This document shows, piece by piece, positions 62,511 to 64,000 of a stretch of DNA of 64,000 nt. The notes under the pieces were generated by a model. It saw nothing but the letters and a program-made list of their open reading frames with translations. It made no database searches and had not been told where the DNA came from. Both the position numbers and the translations under genes were made by a program. The DNA lies in assembly GCA_020628865.1 (NCBI GenBank), contig JAHDEJ010000004.1:1-64000 (forward strand). The letters are read 5' to 3'. The DNA is from Acidimicrobiales bacterium (GTDB taxonomy: Bacteria > Actinomycetota > Acidimicrobiia > Acidimicrobiales > SHLQ01). Position 1 is the first letter of the stretch, and the number at the start of each line of letters is the position of its first letter.

Positions 62511-63427
62511 TCCCGCAACGACAGGGCAAGTTCATCGGGGGTGGCCCGCACCTGGCGACCGGGCAGCACGATGGCCGCCGGAAGTCGCCCGAACGGGATT
62601 CCGCGAACGAGTTCGACTGCAGACAGACGCCCCTCGCCGACGACCCACGACAGGTGAGGCGCGGTTTCGTCCTCGGGGAGCATGCGATCGATGGCAATGG
62701 CCAGCGCATGCATCCACTCGATGTCGCTCGCCGGATCGAACTCCTGCACGGTTTCGAGGAGCGACACCGGGAGCCCGAGATCGCGGAGTGCAGCCAGACT
62801 CCACTTCGGCGACGAGTCGCCGAGGCCGTGGAGTGGTCCGGCAACCGTCAGGATCGTTGCCGGCGTCCCCTGTTCGGGCAGCACCTGAATGGTCGGGGTG
62901 CGTTCCGGTGTGGCCACGGCCGGGGTCTCGGCGATTCCCGAGGCCCGAATCCGCCGACGCAGTTGCGACGGCCGTTCGCTCCCGAAGCTGAAGGGCTGTT
63001 CCGGTTCCGGTTCCGGGGTCGTCGGCGCCACCGGCGCTGTCGGCGCCGCGGGGGTGTGCTCGGGCGCCCGAAGTGTGCGCTTGCCGGAGCGCAGGTCGAT
63101 CACCGACGTGAACTCCGCCGGTGGCGAGATGCGGTCGTCGGCAGTCGCATGGCTTTCGATCGGGGTGCTGCCTTCCCAGGTGTCCTCGACCTCGGCCGTG
63201 AGGCTGAGCAGAATGTCGCCGAAGTCCTCGGCGGCCTCTTCGGGTTGCTCGGGCGCACCGGGAGGTTGCGCCGTCACGACGAACCGTTCCTTCGCGAAGA
63301 AGCCGAACACGCCGCCGTGGCGCTCCTTCACTGCACTGACGATCTCGATCTCGTCGCCGAGGTCGATCGAGACGGCACGAAGTGCCTCCTCGATCGTTGC
63401 GGCCTCATACGTTTTCGGTTGCGACAT
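62498..63427 (-). CDS. FlhF-like N-domain protein without the GTPase
   Basis: The 309-residue product starts with a domain like the N-terminus of FlhF and Jag (YEAATIEEALRAVSIDLGDEIEIVSAVKERHGGVFGFFAKERFVV, residues 6-51). A long Pro/Glu/Thr-rich linker follows, and a C-terminal region (about 195-309, with LRDLGLPVSLLETV and LSWVVGEGRLSAVELVRGIP). No P-loop or other GTPase motif is visible, so it cannot be a normal FlhF, which places flagella by GTP-driven membrane targeting. It overlaps flhA by 23 bases, the normal position of flhF. Confidence 0.7.
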   Translation of the reverse strand: MSQPKTYEAATIEEALRAVSIDLGDEIEIVSAVKERHGGVFGFFAKERFVVTAQPPGAPEQPEEAAEDFGDILLSLTAEVEDTWEGSTPIESHATADDRISPPAEFTSVIDLRSGKRTLRAPEHTPAAPTAPVAPTTPEPEPEQPFSFGSERPSQLRRRIRASGIAETPAVATPERTPTIQVLPEQGTPATILTVAGPLHGLGDSSPKWSLAALRDLGLPVSLLETVQEFDPASDIEWMHALAIAIDRMLPEDETAPHLSWVVGEGRLSAVELVRGIPFGRLPAAIVLPGRQVRATPDELALSLRECVR

Positions 63428-64000
63428 TGATCACTCCTAGCGGTTCGATGGAGGGTCCGGGGGTCAACTCTGCGAACGACAGTACGCGGAGGGTTGGTCG
63501 CCCGCTCATCAAGAGTCGCTTGATGACCGGGCGAAGGCTTGCGCTGCAGACGACGACCGGCTCGTGGCCGAGTCGCTCCGCAGCGAGGATCTGTTCGTCC
63601 GCCGCGCCGAGGAAGGCCTCGGTCGTTGCGGGCTCCAGTGCGAGAACCGGGCCGGCGTCGCCGGCGCGGACCGCTTCGAGCATCCGTTGTTCGAGCATCG
63701 GATCGATCGTGATGGGACGAAGGACGCCGTCCACGGCGACCTGCGAGGTGAGGACGCTGGCGAGCGCGCCACGTGCCGCTTCGAGCAACGCTTCGGGCTC
63801 CCGGTTCGTTCGTGCCTTCGCAGTGACAGCTTCGAGGATGCGGGTGAGATCCCGGATGGGCACCCGTTCGCGGAGGAGGCCACGCAACACGTCGTGGAGC
63901 TCGGCGAGTGTGAGCACGTCGCCTCCGACCTCGTTGGCGACTGCAGGCGACGTCGCGGCGACACCTTCGACGAGCTCTTGTACGGCCTGGCGGCTGAGGA
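63405..64000 (-). CDS. flhA: Flagellar export gate protein FlhA, C-terminal part (cut by window edge)
   Basis: The 198 residues inside the window are the cytoplasmic end of FlhA: SRQAVQELVEGVAATSPAV, LHDVLRGLLRERVPIRDLTRILEAV, and a late VVCSASLRPVIKRLLMSGRPTLRVLSFAEL. They form the platform that docks substrate-chaperone pairs at the export gate. The coding frame stays open to base 64000, so the gene begins beyond the right edge; a GTG at 63917 is internal. Its stop overlaps the FlhF-like start. Confidence 0.93.
   Translation of the reverse strand, partial: LSRQAVQELVEGVAATSPAVANEVGGDVLTLAELHDVLRGLLRERVPIRDLTRILEAVTAKARTNREPEALLEAARGALASVLTSQVAVDGVLRPITIDPMLEQRMLEAVRAGDAGPVLALEPATTEAFLGAADEQILAAERLGHEPVVVCSASLRPVIKRLLMSGRPTLRVLSFAELTPGPSIEPLGVINVATENV

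Overview
The window is about 65% GC, densely coded and bacterial. Several traits point to a motile actinobacterium, most likely of the class Acidimicrobiia (Ilumatobacter-like): a RamB-type regulator, a mycothiol-family DinB-like protein (TIGR03086), ECF sigma/RskA-type pairs, many GTG starts, and promoters placed so close to the start codon that the message would be leaderless. The taxon is an inference from gene families. No rRNA, tRNA, CRISPR array, insertion sequence or prophage was seen.

Left part (1-29.6 kb) is a mosaic of small units. It starts with a ferric-reductase-like membrane protein, then a RamB-like regulator divergent from a shortened malate-synthase-like protein, a sterol-desaturase-family protein and glutaminyl-tRNA synthetase. 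A redox block follows at 7.3-12.7 kb: a Rieske protein, a leftward operon for a DUF6529 membrane protein, a cupredoxin and a COG4315 lipoprotein, and a rightward operon for an ECF sigma factor, an anti-sigma factor and SoxR. The Rieske gene has a textbook MerR/SoxR-type promoter (19-bp spacer filled by a palindrome). Next come a photolyase whose two domains are in reversed order, a self-contained TetR operon with two tandem operators, a flavin reductase with an acetylpolyamine-amidohydrolase-like deacetylase, a diverged HisD homologue, a lipoprotein pair for thiol chemistry, a secreted RTX protein with a DUF1996 domain, a patatin, a PhyH oxygenase, a PQQ-type sugar dehydrogenase and two GGDEF-EAL proteins.

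The middle part (29.8-39.0 kb) is a polyamine or amine unit. Aminotransferase, Lrp regulator and PotABCD transporter form one leftward operon with overlapping junctions. A C45-family hydrolase, a GNAT acetyltransferase and an FAD amine oxidase form a translationally coupled rightward operon. The two share an 80-bp promoter region with an inverted repeat. From 39 to 44.7 kb are a PRPP-synthetase-like protein, a methyltransferase, an ACT-domain protein, a DJ-1/PfpI protein, a YigZ protein and a receiver-HDOD protein.

The right part (44.7-64 kb) is a large flagellar cluster transcribed leftward: flhA (cut by the window edge), an FlhF-like N-domain protein, flgB-flgC-fliE-fliF-fliG-fliH-fliI-fliJ, a lytic transglycosylase-FliK fusion, flgD-flgE-flbD-motA-motB-fliL, then fliC-fliS-flgN-flgK-flgL-fliW-fliN. 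FliM, FliP, FliQ, FliR, FlhB and CsrA are not in the window. The strongest leads are the transglycosylase-FliK fusion, the permuted photolyase, the SoxR-type promoter on the Rieske gene, and the truncated malate-synthase-like partner of the RamB-like regulator.
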